64,000 nucleotides of DNA from positions 4,132,001 to 4,196,000 of the forward strand of contig NC_017249.1 in the NCBI RefSeq assembly GCF_000284375.1, given 5' to 3'. The notes under the pieces were generated by a model, which was not told the origin of the DNA, searched no databases, and was given only the letters and a program-made list of their open reading frames with translations. Source of the DNA: Bradyrhizobium japonicum USDA 6. Lineage in GTDB: Bacteria > Pseudomonadota > Alphaproteobacteria > Rhizobiales > Xanthobacteraceae. A program made the translations under genes and the position numbers. Positions 47,121 to 57,973 of the stretch are shown here, one piece after another; position 1 is the stretch's first letter, and each line of letters opens with the position of its first letter.

Positions 47121-48146
47121 TTACGCGCCGAAGCGGTCCTTCCACGCCGGTAATGCTCCCGCAAACGGCAGCGCCGTCGCGCTGTACACGCCGCGCGCGA
47201 TCGCGCGCGCGACCACGTTGGCGGCGACCGTGCCGAGCTCGGTGAGGCCGACCAGCGGCTCGATCGGCTTCTCGCAGGTCGCGGCCGCAAACAGCACGTC
47301 GCCGTCGGTCGGTGCATGCACCGGATAGATGGCGCGGGCAAATCCGGTGTGCGCGATCATCGCAAGGCGCTTGGCCTGGGCCTTGGTCAGCGTGGCGTCG
47401 GTGACGACGAGGCCGATCGTGGTGTTCTCGCGCGCGCTCGCGGCGGGGCCGCCCTTGATGCGCATCGCCAGCATGTCAGGCGTAAATTTGGGCGGCAGGC
47501 CGCGCCCGCCGAACTCGCCGTTCTCCTCGAACGGCGCCGCCCAGAACCACGGTCCGTCGCCGACGGTCGCGCTGCCGACTGCGTTGACGACCATGATGGC
47601 GGCGACCTTGATGCCGTTGGCGAGGACCGCCGAGGCCGAGCCGAGCCCGCCCTTGAAGGTCGCGGTGGTGGCCCCGAGGCCGGCGCCGACGCTGCCCAGC
47701 GCGAAGTCGTGGCCTGCGGCCACGGCTGCGGCGTAACCGAGATCGCGATAGGGGGCGAAGCGCCCCCAGGCCTTGTCGCCGCCGTTGAGCAGGTCGAACA
47801 TGATCGCACCCGGCACCAGCGGGATCACCGCGCCGCGGATATTGAGACCGCGGCCGTGTTCCGCGAGCCAGGCTTGCACGCCGCCGCCGGCCTCGATCCC
47901 GAAGGCGGAGCCGCCGGACAGCGCGATCGCATCGACCCGTTCTTGTGTGCTGGCAAGATCGAGCAACGCATCCTCGCGCGTGCCGGGGCCGCCGCCGCGG
48001 ACGTCGATCGCTGCGACCGCCGGGGCGTCGAAGATGATCGCTGTCGTGCCCGAGGCGACTTTCGCATCCTCGGCGTGGCCGACGCGGACGCCGGCGATAT
48101 CGGTAAGCAGATTTTTCAAGGCCGGCACTCCATGCGCTTCAGGCAT
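47121..48146 (-). CDS. P1-family (DmpA-like) aminopeptidase
   Basis: 341-residue N-terminal-nucleophile peptidase. The conserved blocks are VRVGHAEDAKVASGTTAIIF, DVRGGGPGTREDALLD, ALSGGSAFGIEAGGG, and ARENTTIGLVVTDATLTK; autocleavage occurs in this family before the Thr/Ser after the Asn of ENTT. The enzyme releases D- or L-N-terminal residues and beta-peptides. Start ATG 48146. It lies 27 nt downstream of the hybrid kinase end on the same strand, so cotranscription is possible. No substrate can be named. Confidence 0.9.
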   Translation of the reverse strand: MPEAHGVPALKNLLTDIAGVRVGHAEDAKVASGTTAIIFDAPAVAAIDVRGGGPGTREDALLDLASTQERVDAIALSGGSAFGIEAGGGVQAWLAEHGRGLNIRGAVIPLVPGAIMFDLLNGGDKAWGRFAPYRDLGYAAAVAAGHDFALGSVGAGLGATTATFKGGLGSASAVLANGIKVAAIMVVNAVGSATVGDGPWFWAAPFEENGEFGGRGLPPKFTPDMLAMRIKGGPAASARENTTIGLVVTDATLTKAQAKRLAMIAHTGFARAIYPVHAPTDGDVLFAAATCEKPIEPLVGLTELGTVAANVVARAIARGVYSATALPFAGALPAWKDRFGA

Positions 48147-48173
48147 CAGCGATAGCGCACCGATGCGGCGCGC

Positions 48174-50954
48174 TCAACTCGCCAGCGCGGTCCTGAGCAT
48201 CTTGGCGAGCTCGGATTTGCGGTAGGGCTTGGCCAGCAGCAGCACGCCGGAATCGAGCCGGCCGTGATGGACGATGGCGTTCTCGGTGTAGCCCGAGGTG
48301 AACAGCGTCTTCAGGTCGGGACGCCGCCGCGCCGCCTCGTCCGCGAGCTGGCGGCCGTTCATATGGCCGGGCATGATGATGTCGGTGAAGAGCAGGTCGA
48401 TGCCCTTGTCGGCATCGATGATGGTGAGGGCTTCGGCCGCGTTGGCGGCTTCGAGCGCGGCATAGCCGAGGCTCTTGATCTGGGTCACGACATATTGGCG
48501 CACCAGCGCGTCGTCCTCGACGATCAGGATCTTCTCGTCGCCGCCGGCGATGGGCACGTTCTGGAGCGACTCGTACTCGGTCTCCTGCACGCCGCTCGAG
48601 CGCGGCAGGTAGATCTTCACGCTCGTGCCGTGGCCTTCCTCGCTGTAGATCTTGATGTGGCCGCCGGACTGCTTGACGAAGCCGAACACCATGCTGAGCC
48701 CGAGCCCGGTGCCCTTGCCGACCTCCTTTGTCGTGAAGAACGGGTCGAACACCCGCTCCATCAGGTCCGGTGGAATGCCGGTGCCGGTATCGCTGACCGC
48801 GATCATCACATAGCTGCCGGCGACGACGTCGGGATTCATGCTCGCATAGCCGTCGTCGAGGAAGATGTTGCGGGTCTCCAGCACCAGCGTGCCGCCGTCC
48901 GGCATGGCGTCGCGCGCGTTCAGCGCGAGATTGAGGATCGCGGTCGAAAGCTGGCCCGGGTCGACCAGCGTCGGCCAGGCATCCTCGGTGAGCTGCGGCA
49001 TGATGGTGATCTGCTCGCCGAGGGTCGGGTGCAGCAGCTTGGCGGCCTCGAGCGCCAGCGCATTGACGTCGATCTCGCGCGGCTGGAGCGGCTGCTTGCG
49101 GGCAAAGGCGAGCAGGTGCTTGGTCAGTTGCGCGCCACGCTCGGCGGCGTCGTCGATCAGCTTGGTGATGGCGGCGAGCTCGGGGCGGTCGGCCACCGCG
49201 TCCGCGAGGATGCCGATCGTGCCGGTGATGACGGTCAGCACATTGTTGAAATCGTGGGCGACGCCGCCGGTCAGCTGGCCGATGGAGTCCATTTTCTGGA
49301 CCTGCCTGAGCTGGGCTTCCGCGGCCTGCTTCTCGGTGAGGTCGCGGCCGATGAAGAAATGGCGCTTCACCGGTTCCGACCAGGTGCCCATCCAGTTCAG
49401 CGTCACCTCGTGACCGTCGTAGTGGTAGTAGCGCGCCTCGAAGCTGCGCTTGACCGCGCCACGCCGCGCCGCGCGCATCTCGCTTCGGGTGTTGTCGAGG
49501 TCATCGGGGTGAATGAACTCGATGGCGCTGTGCCCGATCATGTCCTCCGGCTTGTACCCGAGGATGTCCCTCACGCTCGGGCTGATCTGGATGAAGTTGC
49601 CGTAACCGTCCGTCACGAGGATCAGGTCCTGCGAGGTCTCGAAGATGCGCTGGCGCTCCTCGATCTCGCGGTTGAGGGCGGATTCCGCCCGCTTCCGCTC
49701 GGTGATGTCGCGGGCGACCTTGGAGGCGCCGATGATCTTGCCGTCGGTCGATCGCAGCGGGACCTGGCTCAGCAGGACGTCGATCGGCTGGCCGCTCTTG
49801 TGCAGCCGCACGGTCTCGTGCTGGTCGATGACCTCGCCGTTGCGGGTGCGGGCCAGCATTTCGGCGACTTCCTCGCGCTGCCCCTCGGGCATGATGATAT
49901 CGACCTGTCGGCCGATCGCTTCGCTCGCGGAGTAGCCGAAGACGCGCTCGGCCGCCTTGTTCCAGGACGTGATGGTGCCGTCGAGCGACTTCGTGATGAT
50001 GGCGTCGTTGGAGGACTCGACGACGGCGCTGAACAGCCGCTCGCGCTCGGCATAATAGTTCCGCTCCGAGCTCGACTGCCGCTGCAGCGCGCCGACCATG
50101 CCTGCCGTGTTCGCCTGGAGGCGCACGTTCTCGATGAGCAGCACCGCGAGCACGAAACTCGACGCACCGAGGCCATAGAGCCGGCCGGCATAGAAGCCCA
50201 GATCGAAGCGCGCGACGTTGACGATCGCCGACAGCGCGATGTCGAACAGCCAGGCGCACATCGTGACCATGAGCCAGATGTCGATCACCGTGTGCGGCTT
50301 GCGAAACCACAGCGTGACCAGCGCGGCGAAGCTCAGGGACCACACGAACGACACCACGCCGATCATGGTGGGGGTGTAGTGGCCGTCCTTGAGCAGGACC
50401 GGCAGCAGGCCGTGCTGCGCGGTCACCAGCCAGGCGAACACGGTCAGCGCGACGAACACGCCGGCGACGGAGAGTGCGATCGCGGGAGCCGTCGCGCCCG
50501 CAATCCTGTTGCCGCCGTTGCCGTCCTTGAGCCAGGCGTAGGCCAGCACGAACAGCGGGAAACCGGCGTGCCAGATCATGTACAGCCAGACGGTGGTCTG
50601 CGAGCCTGCACCGAACAATCCGGCCGGGGCGAACAGCCCGGGGAAGGTGAGGGCGTGGGTCACCGCGGCGCCCGCCGTGAACAGGTAGCCGGTCGACAGC
50701 AGCAGCAGCGCGCGGCTGCGCAGCACGGCGAACTGCGACAGCAGCAAAACGGCGGTGATGATGTCGATGACCGCGAGCGCCGACTGGTAGCTCGCCACGA
50801 AGGCCGGCACCTGTACGAGCGGCACGCCCGCAAACGGTACGGCCAGTGCGAACAGAATCGCGGAGATGCCGACGATCGCCAACGCAGCCCTGCGATCGCT
50901 TCGCGTAGCCGGCAAGGTCGACAGGAATGTGCTTCGGTCGTTAGGCGCTAGCAC
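48174..50954 (-). CDS. Hybrid histidine kinase with MASE4-like membrane sensor, two PAS domains and C-terminal receiver
   Basis: About 926 residues. A multi-helix membrane domain (roughly 20-280) of the MASE4 type precedes PAS domains (ESSNDAIITKSLDGTITSW and ISPSVRDILGYKPEDMIGH), HisKA (GQLTGGVAHDFNNVLTVITG), HATPase_c (VFDPFFTTKEVGKGTGLGLS) and a receiver with IVEDDALVRQYV and a phosphorylated Asp in LLFTDIIMPGHM. The start is set at GTG 50954 with a GAGAG site; an in-frame ATG at 51026, with its own GGAG nine bases upstream, would give 24 more residues and is an equally acceptable choice. It is divergent from the single-domain response regulator at 51222, a likely phosphorelay partner. Confidence 0.9.
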   Translation of the reverse strand: MLAPNDRSTFLSTLPATRSDRRAALAIVGISAILFALAVPFAGVPLVQVPAFVASYQSALAVIDIITAVLLLSQFAVLRSRALLLLSTGYLFTAGAAVTHALTFPGLFAPAGLFGAGSQTTVWLYMIWHAGFPLFVLAYAWLKDGNGGNRIAGATAPAIALSVAGVFVALTVFAWLVTAQHGLLPVLLKDGHYTPTMIGVVSFVWSLSFAALVTLWFRKPHTVIDIWLMVTMCAWLFDIALSAIVNVARFDLGFYAGRLYGLGASSFVLAVLLIENVRLQANTAGMVGALQRQSSSERNYYAERERLFSAVVESSNDAIITKSLDGTITSWNKAAERVFGYSASEAIGRQVDIIMPEGQREEVAEMLARTRNGEVIDQHETVRLHKSGQPIDVLLSQVPLRSTDGKIIGASKVARDITERKRAESALNREIEERQRIFETSQDLILVTDGYGNFIQISPSVRDILGYKPEDMIGHSAIEFIHPDDLDNTRSEMRAARRGAVKRSFEARYYHYDGHEVTLNWMGTWSEPVKRHFFIGRDLTEKQAAEAQLRQVQKMDSIGQLTGGVAHDFNNVLTVITGTIGILADAVADRPELAAITKLIDDAAERGAQLTKHLLAFARKQPLQPREIDVNALALEAAKLLHPTLGEQITIMPQLTEDAWPTLVDPGQLSTAILNLALNARDAMPDGGTLVLETRNIFLDDGYASMNPDVVAGSYVMIAVSDTGTGIPPDLMERVFDPFFTTKEVGKGTGLGLSMVFGFVKQSGGHIKIYSEEGHGTSVKIYLPRSSGVQETEYESLQNVPIAGGDEKILIVEDDALVRQYVVTQIKSLGYAALEAANAAEALTIIDADKGIDLLFTDIIMPGHMNGRQLADEAARRRPDLKTLFTSGYTENAIVHHGRLDSGVLLLAKPYRKSELAKMLRTALAS

Positions 50955-51221
50955 GTCGATCTCTCGTAAGCCGGCATGATGACCTCCTACGTCAATCTCT
51001 TCCGGCCGGGAAGCCGCTACCCGCATGGTAGCCCGCTCCGGGCGCGCATCCTGACAGAAAGCGCATGCGACTCAACCGAAGGTTACAGCTTACTTAACTT
51101 GGGGTGGGACTTGGAACGGGTAACTGGTAAGAGGTGCTTTACCGGAACGGACTCATACTGCCTTGCCGGGTACTTGCGGTGAATTGAACCAAATAATGAT
51201 ACGTATCCGGGAGTTGTTCCC

Positions 51222-51608
51222 ATGCGCCGTGTCCTCGTTGTCGACGACCAGAAGGAGGTCCGCGCCATGGTCGCGATCGTGCTTCGGGTCAATCGTTTTG
51301 ACGTCGTCGAGGCCGAGAGCGGCGCAGCTGGCCTGAAAGCCTTCGGCGAGGGCGCTTTCGATGCCGCGATCATCGATATTTTCCTGGCCGACACCAGCGG
51401 CGTCGACGTCATGGTGGCCATTCGCGAGCGAGTTCCCGGGTTTCCGATCGTCGCGGTCTCCGGCATGACCGCACTGGACTTCATGGGCGAGGCGCCTGGT
51501 CTGGCCGACGTGGTATGCCTGCAAAAGCCATTTCGGCCGAACGATCTCCTGCAAGCGCTCCACAAGGCCCAGGCTGCGGCGGGCGGCGAGCTCTCCGCAG
51601 CCGTGTGA
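51222..51608 (+). CDS. Single-domain response regulator
   Basis: 128 residues made of one receiver domain (RRVLVVDDQKEVRAMVAIVL, Asp in AAIIDIFLAD, Lys in CLQKPFRPNDLL) without an output domain. It is divergent from the hybrid kinase, 267 bp away if the GTG start at 50954 is used, so it may receive phosphate from it, as in CheY- or DivK-like phosphorelays. A terminator for the opposite livK gene follows its end. Start ATG 51222. Confidence 0.92.
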   Translation: MRRVLVVDDQKEVRAMVAIVLRVNRFDVVEAESGAAGLKAFGEGAFDAAIIDIFLADTSGVDVMVAIRERVPGFPIVAVSGMTALDFMGEAPGLADVVCLQKPFRPNDLLQALHKAQAAAGGELSAAV

Positions 51609-51624
51609 CCGCACGGCGAAAGAA

Positions 51625-51648
51625 AACGCCCCGGCGAGCCGGGGCGTT
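51625..51648 (-). terminator. Rho-independent terminator of livK
   Basis: AACGCCCCGG and CCGGGGCGTT form a 10-bp stem with a CGAG loop. Read on the minus strand it ends in TTTTCTTTC, 35 nt after the livK stop codon. Confidence 0.85.
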
Positions 51649-51682
51649 GGATTGATCTGGCTAAAAGGTCAGGCATCCTGTC

Positions 51683-52801
51683 TCAGGTGCCGCTGCCCTT
51701 GATCTCGGCGTAGCCGCCCTTGGCATCCCATTTGTAGACGACGTAGTCGAGCTGCTTGATGTCGCCCTTGGCGTCATACTCGATCGGCCCGATCACGGTG
51801 TCCCACTTGCCGGCCTTCATCGCCTCCATGACCTTCTTGGCGTCGGTGGTGCCGGCCTTCTTGGCCGCCTGCGACCAGACCTGCATCGCCGCATAGGTGT
51901 AGAGCGTATAGCCTTCGGGGTCGATGTTCTTGGCCTTGAAGGCGTCGACGATCTTCTTCGCGGTCGGCTTGTTGCGCGGATCGGGGCCGAAGGTGAACAG
52001 CGTGCCTTCGCCGGCGGGGCCGGTGATAGAGGCGTACTCCTTGTCGGCGAGCGCGTCGCCGGCCATCAGGATCGTCTTGAGGCCCTGGTCGCGCATCTGG
52101 CGCAGGATGAGGCCGCTCTCCTGGTGATAGCCGCCGACATAGACGAGGTCGATGTTGTCGCGCTTCAGGCGCGAGACGATCGCGTTGAAGTCCTTGTCGC
52201 CCTTGTTATAGGACTCGTACATCTTCTCGGTGACGCCGGCCTTGTTGAGCGCCTTCTTGGTCTCGTCGGCAAGACCCTTGCCGTAGGTGGTCTTGTCGTT
52301 GAGGATCGCGATGTTCTTGCCCTTGAAGTTCTTGGCGATGTATTGCGCCGCGATCAGGCCCTGCTGATCGTCGCGGCCGCAGACGCGCGCCACGTTCCAG
52401 AGCTTGCGCTCGGTGAAGAGAGGGTTGGTCGAGGCCGGGGTGATCTGGAGCACGTTGCCGTCGGCATAGGCCTCGGAGGCGGGGATCGACGACGACGAGC
52501 AATAGTGCCCGGCCACGAACGGGATTTTCGCGCCGGCGATCTTCTCGGCGATCGAGCGCGCCTGCTTCGGGTCGCAAGCGTCGTCCTCGACGGATAGCGC
52601 GAGCTTCTTGCCGTTAACGCCGCCGGCGGCGTTGATGTCAGCCACGGCCATCTCGGCGCCGTTCTTCATCTGGCGGCCGAAGGCGGACTCTCCGCCGGTC
52701 ATCGGGCCTGCGACTGCGATGGTGACATCCTGCGCGAGTGCTGCGCTCGATAGCGCGATCGACGCGCCGAATGCCAGACCGATGAGCTTCAGTGATTTCA
52801 T
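51683..52801 (-). CDS. livK: Branched-chain amino acid ABC transporter substrate-binding protein
   Basis: 372 residues. A Sec signal peptide (LIGLAFGASIALSSAALA) precedes a periplasmic-binding type 1 fold: VTIAVAGPMTGGESAFGRQM, INAAGGVNGKKLALSVEDDA, VAGHYCSSSSIPAS and VYVGGYHQESGLILRQM. It delivers Leu/Ile/Val or related amino acids to the LivHMGF complex. It lies 161 bp downstream of livF on the same strand, with its own terminator. Start ATG 52801. Confidence 0.93.
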   Translation of the reverse strand: MKSLKLIGLAFGASIALSSAALAQDVTIAVAGPMTGGESAFGRQMKNGAEMAVADINAAGGVNGKKLALSVEDDACDPKQARSIAEKIAGAKIPFVAGHYCSSSSIPASEAYADGNVLQITPASTNPLFTERKLWNVARVCGRDDQQGLIAAQYIAKNFKGKNIAILNDKTTYGKGLADETKKALNKAGVTEKMYESYNKGDKDFNAIVSRLKRDNIDLVYVGGYHQESGLILRQMRDQGLKTILMAGDALADKEYASITGPAGEGTLFTFGPDPRNKPTAKKIVDAFKAKNIDPEGYTLYTYAAMQVWSQAAKKAGTTDAKKVMEAMKAGKWDTVIGPIEYDAKGDIKQLDYVVYKWDAKGGYAEIKGSGT

Positions 52802-52962
52802 GAGATACCTCGCGGGTGGTCGCCTGTGGAAGTTGCCGGGTACGCCCGGTCTAAACCGGCGCCATTCTTGAATGAATCTCGGGAGAAGTCACCGGCAAAA
52901 TACGGGCATTGGCGGAGATATCTCGCCACATTCGGCCGCACGGGCTCCGCCGTCGGGCGACC

Positions 52963-53703
52963 TCAGCCGTGCCGGCCGCCTTCCAGGTAGGCGGCGCGAA
53001 TCTCGGGGCGCTGCAACAACTCGGCGCCGGTGCCGGCCAGCGTGATCAGGCCGTTGACCATGACGTAACCGCGATGGGCGAGCTTCAGCGCATGGTTGGC
53101 GTTCTGCTCGACGATCAGGACCGTCAGGCCGTCCTGGCGGTTCAGGGTGCGGATCGCATCGAAAATCTGGCGCGCGATCAGCGGCGCCAGCCCGAGCGAG
53201 GGCTCGTCGAGCAGAAGCAGGCGGGGGCGGCTCATCAGGGCGCGGCCGATTGCCAGCATCTGCTGCTCGCCGCCGGACAGCGTTCCACCGCGCTGGGCGT
53301 AGCGCTCCTTCAGCCGTGGGAACAGCGTGAACACGCGTTGCAGCGTGGCCTCGCGTTCGGCGTCGGTGCATCCGGTGGCATCCGCCCCCATCTGGAGGTT
53401 TTCCGCCACGCTCATGCGCGGGAAGATGCGGCGGCCTTCCGGCGATTGCGCGATGCGCAAATGGGCGATCTCATGGGTGGGAACGTCGGTGATGTCGCGG
53501 CCTTCGTACAGGATCTGGCCGGCGCGGGCGCGCGGCTTGCCGAAGATCGTCATCATCAGCGTCGACTTGCCGGCGCCGTTGGCGCCGATCAGCGCGACGA
53601 TCTCGCCGGCGCTGATCTCGACATCGACGCCCTTCAGCGCCTCGATCTTGCCGTAGGCGGCGCGCAGGCCCCGGATCGACAGCAGGGGAGCGGACGACGT
53701 CAC
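52963..53703 (-). CDS. livF: Branched-chain amino acid ABC transporter ATP-binding protein LivF
   Basis: 246 residues from GTG 53703. Walker A GANGAGKST, signature LSGGEQQMLAIGRAL, Walker B LLLLDEPSLGLAP and switch His in VLIVEQNANHALKLAHRGYV are all present. It is LivF rather than LivG because of the shorter length and the GKPRARAGQILYEGRDIT segment. It overlaps the livG stop codon by four bases, indicating translational coupling. Confidence 0.94.
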   Translation of the reverse strand: MTSSAPLLSIRGLRAAYGKIEALKGVDVEISAGEIVALIGANGAGKSTLMMTIFGKPRARAGQILYEGRDITDVPTHEIAHLRIAQSPEGRRIFPRMSVAENLQMGADATGCTDAEREATLQRVFTLFPRLKERYAQRGGTLSGGEQQMLAIGRALMSRPRLLLLDEPSLGLAPLIARQIFDAIRTLNRQDGLTVLIVEQNANHALKLAHRGYVMVNGLITLAGTGAELLQRPEIRAAYLEGGRHG

Positions 53704-54529
53704 GACCCGCTCTCCATCACCGCCACGGCCTCTTCCTCGTCGGTGCCGAGATAGGCGGCGATCACCTTGGGATCGTCGCGGATCTCGCGCGGAGAGCCTT
53801 CCGCGATCTTGACGCCATGGTCCATCACGACGATGTGGTCGGAGATCTCCATCACCACCGACATGTCGTGCTCGATCAGCAGGATCGAGGTGCCGAGCTC
53901 GTCGCGGATCGAGAGCAGGAGCTCGCTCAAGGCCGCGCTCTCGCGCGCGTTGAGACCCGCGGCGGGCTCGTCCAGGCACAAAAGCGCGGGCTCGGTGCAC
54001 ATCGCGCGCGCAATCTCGAGCCTGCGCTGGTCGCCATAGGCGAAATTGCCGGCGGCATCGTCGGCGCGGTCGAGCAGATTGACCCGCCTCAGCCAGTCGG
54101 TGGCGAGGTCGATCGCGCGCTTTTCGGCGTCGCGGTAGCCGGGCGCGCCGATGAGGCCGAGCAAGGTGAAGCCGGAGGCGCGCATCAACGCGTTGTGCTG
54201 CGCCACCATCAGGTTTTCCAGCGCGGTCATGCCGGGAAACAGGCGGATGTTCTGGAAGGTGCGCGCCACCTTGGCCTGCTTGGCGATGCGGAAATCGTTC
54301 AGCCGCTCCAGCGCAATCACCTTGCCGTCGTCATGGGTGAGGCGAATGGCGCCGCCGCTCGGCTTGTAGAAGCCGGTGATGCAGTTGAACACGGTGGTCT
54401 TGCCGGCGCCGTTCGGTCCGATCAGCGCGGTGATCTTCTTCCGCTCGGCCGCAAACGACAGGTCCTGCACGGCGACGATGCCACCGAAGCGCATGGTCAG
54501 CCGGTCGACACCGAGAATTTTGTCGCCGC

Positions 54530-54533
<4 letters not shown>
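53700..54533 (-). CDS. livG: Branched-chain amino acid ABC transporter ATP-binding protein LivG
   Basis: 277 residues from ATG 54533. Walker A GPNGAGKTT, signature YGDQRRLEIARAM, Walker B LLCLDEPAAGLNARES, and the LivG-specific RTFQNIRLFPGMTALENLMV segment. Overlaps livM by four bases upstream and livF by four bases downstream. Confidence 0.94.
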
Positions 54534-55849
<1,316 letters not shown>

Positions 55850-55859
55850 GCGGCGACCG

Positions 55860-56777
55860 TCAGACTTTTTCGACTTCGGGACGGCCGAGCAGGCCGGTCG
55901 GCATGAAGATCAGCACGACGATCAGGATCGAGAACGCCGCGACGTCCTTGTACTCGACCGAGAAATAGGCCGACCAGAACGTCTCGATCAGGCCGATCGC
56001 GAGACCGCCCAGCATGGCGCCAGGCAGCGAGCCGATGCCGCCGAGCACGGCCGCGGTGAACGCCTTGATGCCGGCGACGAAGCCCATGAAGAAATCCACC
56101 AGGCCGTAATAGAGCAGGTACATCAGGCCCGCGACCGCGGCGAGTGCCGCCCCGATCACGAAGGTCATGGAGATGGTGCGGTCGACGTTGACGCCGAGCA
56201 GCGCCGCCATGGTCTGGTCCTGCTCGCAGGCGCGCATGTCGCGGCCGAGCCGGGTGCGCGACACCAGCCAGGTGAAGATCCCAAGCAGCACGATGGTGGT
56301 GAGAACCACCATGATCTGGATGTTGGAGAGCTGGATCACAAAACCGTCCGCGCTTTCGTGCAGCGTATAGCCGCCGGTGATGAAGGGCGGGATCGGCTTG
56401 ACGCGGGCGCCCTGCGCGACCTGCGAGTAATTGGTCAGCACGAAGGACATGCCGATCGCCGACAGCATCGGGGCGAGGCGGAAGGAGTGACGCAGGGGCC
56501 GGTAGGCGATGCGCTCGATGGTCCAGCCGTAGAGCGCGGTGATCGCCATCGACACCAGCAGCACCACCAGCAGGATCACCGGAATCGCAGTCAGGCCGAG
56601 CGAGACCAGGATCAGGAAGGTGATCAGGGCGATGAAGCCGCCGATCATGAAGACATCGCCATGGGCGAAATTGATCATGCCGACGATGCCGTAGACCATC
56701 GTATAGCCGATGGCGATCAGGCCGTAGATCGAGCCCAGAACGAGACCGTTGATGAGCTGCTGGGCGAAATAATCCAT
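55860..56777 (-). CDS. livH: Branched-chain amino acid ABC transporter permease LivH
   Basis: 305 residues, about eight membrane helices. Start MDYFAQQLINGLVLGSIYGL at ATG 56777. The RACEQDQTMAALLGVNVDRT loop is the LivH coupling motif. First gene of the livHMGF operon; the 293-bp gap upstream to the Q-rich peptide gene holds its promoter region, in which I do not see a clear consensus. Confidence 0.95.
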   Translation of the reverse strand: MDYFAQQLINGLVLGSIYGLIAIGYTMVYGIVGMINFAHGDVFMIGGFIALITFLILVSLGLTAIPVILLVVLLVSMAITALYGWTIERIAYRPLRHSFRLAPMLSAIGMSFVLTNYSQVAQGARVKPIPPFITGGYTLHESADGFVIQLSNIQIMVVLTTIVLLGIFTWLVSRTRLGRDMRACEQDQTMAALLGVNVDRTISMTFVIGAALAAVAGLMYLLYYGLVDFFMGFVAGIKAFTAAVLGGIGSLPGAMLGGLAIGLIETFWSAYFSVEYKDVAAFSILIVVLIFMPTGLLGRPEVEKV

Positions 56778-57070
56778 GGGCTGCCGTTACCAAACCTGAC
56801 GCGGCTCAAAGGGAGCTCTTCGAGAGAGTGTGTGATTGAGTTTCTTCTCGGGCCCCGGCAGCCCCTAAGCATTCTTCTCGTTTTGTAACAGGAGGGAACT
56901 GGCGGCTGCAACTGGCCATGCCTTGGCACAAAGGCTTGTACAGAGGTCATTTCGCTACAGATGTCATCTTCTTTGGTTCCGCAGGTGCGAGGAACCGGGT
57001 TCCGCAGAGCAACCAAATCGGATGCCGGCCGTTGCCTCCGTTCTGACGTCCAACAAGGGAGCTTTCCCCA

Positions 57071-57256
57071 ATGACGAAGCAGCAGAACCAGAATCCGGGC
57101 CAGCAGACTCAGAACCCCGGCCAGCAGCGCCCAGGTCAACAGCCAGGTCAGCAGCAGGGCGGCGGCCAGAAACCCGGACAGCAGCAGCAGGATCCGCAGC
57201 GCCAGGGCGAGAAACCCGGCCAGCAACAGGGCGGCCAGCACGGTCAGGACAAGTAG
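57071..57256 (+). CDS. Gln/Gly/Pro-rich low-complexity peptide, 61 residues
   Basis: A 61-residue frame with imperfect repeats of NPGQQ, PGQQQGG and KPGQQ units, no hydrophobic segment and almost no charged residues except a few Lys/Arg/Asp/Glu. The ATG at 57071 has a GGGAG site at normal distance, and a strong terminator follows 23 bases after the stop codon. The combination supports a real, highly expressed small gene of unknown function, probably disordered. A chance frame in repetitive DNA is the alternative. Confidence 0.6.
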   Translation: MTKQQNQNPGQQTQNPGQQRPGQQPGQQQGGGQKPGQQQQDPQRQGEKPGQQQGGQHGQDK

Positions 57257-57278
57257 TTTCGGAGCCAGGAGTGAAGAG

Positions 57279-57304
57279 GGCCCCGCCGGGAGGCGGGGCC
57301 TTTT
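57279..57304 (+). terminator. Rho-independent terminator after the Q-rich peptide gene
   Basis: GGCCCCGCC-GGGA-GGCGGGGCC, a perfect 9-bp stem, followed by TTTT on the plus strand. Confidence 0.9.
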
Positions 57305-57436
57305 CGTTGGGCGCGCCGCCCAGCGGGCCAGTTAAGGTAAACAAAGGGTTTAAATTGCCGCCATGGTCCGATGCGAGTTAGCTCCCCGGCAAAGCCTTCC
57401 CATGGAAGGCGCGCGGCGAGCGAAGCGGGAAGCGGC

Positions 57437-57973
57437 ATGTTCAGGAATTGGCGGATCGGTTCGGTCAACGGCGCCCTGCTGGCGGCCTATTTCATCCCGG
57501 CCTGGACGCTGGTGGCCTTCAACATCATGGTGGCACCGGTGCACGGCCTCTACGAGCGGCCGAGTGTCGCGGTGGCGCTGTTCCTCAGCGACCATCTTCA
57601 GATGGCGGGGATGAGCACGGTGCGTGCCGCCTGGCTGCTGGCGCTGGGCCGGCTGACGGTGGTGGCGTTCTTTGCCATCTATCTCGCGCTTCTTTGCATT
57701 CCCCGCGTCCGCAAGAACGGCGGCAGCGACGAGGCGCTCGGCATTGCGCTTGCGATTGGCAGCCTCATCTCGTTTACGAGCATGTTGATGGCCTCGAAGG
57801 TCGGCGAGATGGCCGCACTCCGGCTGCATGCCACCGAGCTCCTGCTGCTGCTCGGCGCTGCCATCGTGGTGGTGATCGAACGGCCCGCGCCGGCGCCCAA
57901 GATCGTTCAGAAAACCGTCGAGACCGCCGCGCCGCTAGCTCTTGAGCAGGCCGAGCTCCTGCACAATCGCTGA
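57437..57973 (+). CDS. Hypothetical four-helix membrane protein
   Basis: 178 residues from ATG 57437 (MFRNWRIGSVNGALLAAYFI). Four hydrophobic helices near residues 10-30, 65-86, 102-120 and 133-150 with a polar C-terminal tail (APAPKIVQKTVETAAP). No family recognised. Its last 39 bases overlap the end of the convergent pcaC gene, an unusual arrangement; the overlap is on opposite strands. A longer start in frame at 57371 is possible but lacks a ribosome site. Confidence 0.6.
   Translation: MFRNWRIGSVNGALLAAYFIPAWTLVAFNIMVAPVHGLYERPSVAVALFLSDHLQMAGMSTVRAAWLLALGRLTVVAFFAIYLALLCIPRVRKNGGSDEALGIALAIGSLISFTSMLMASKVGEMAALRLHATELLLLLGAAIVVVIERPAPAPKIVQKTVETAAPLALEQAELLHNR

Noticed and set aside
48264..50951. 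An 895-codon plus-strand frame over the hybrid kinase gene
   Set aside because: Same GC-driven antisense artefact; the minus strand encodes complete kinase domains.
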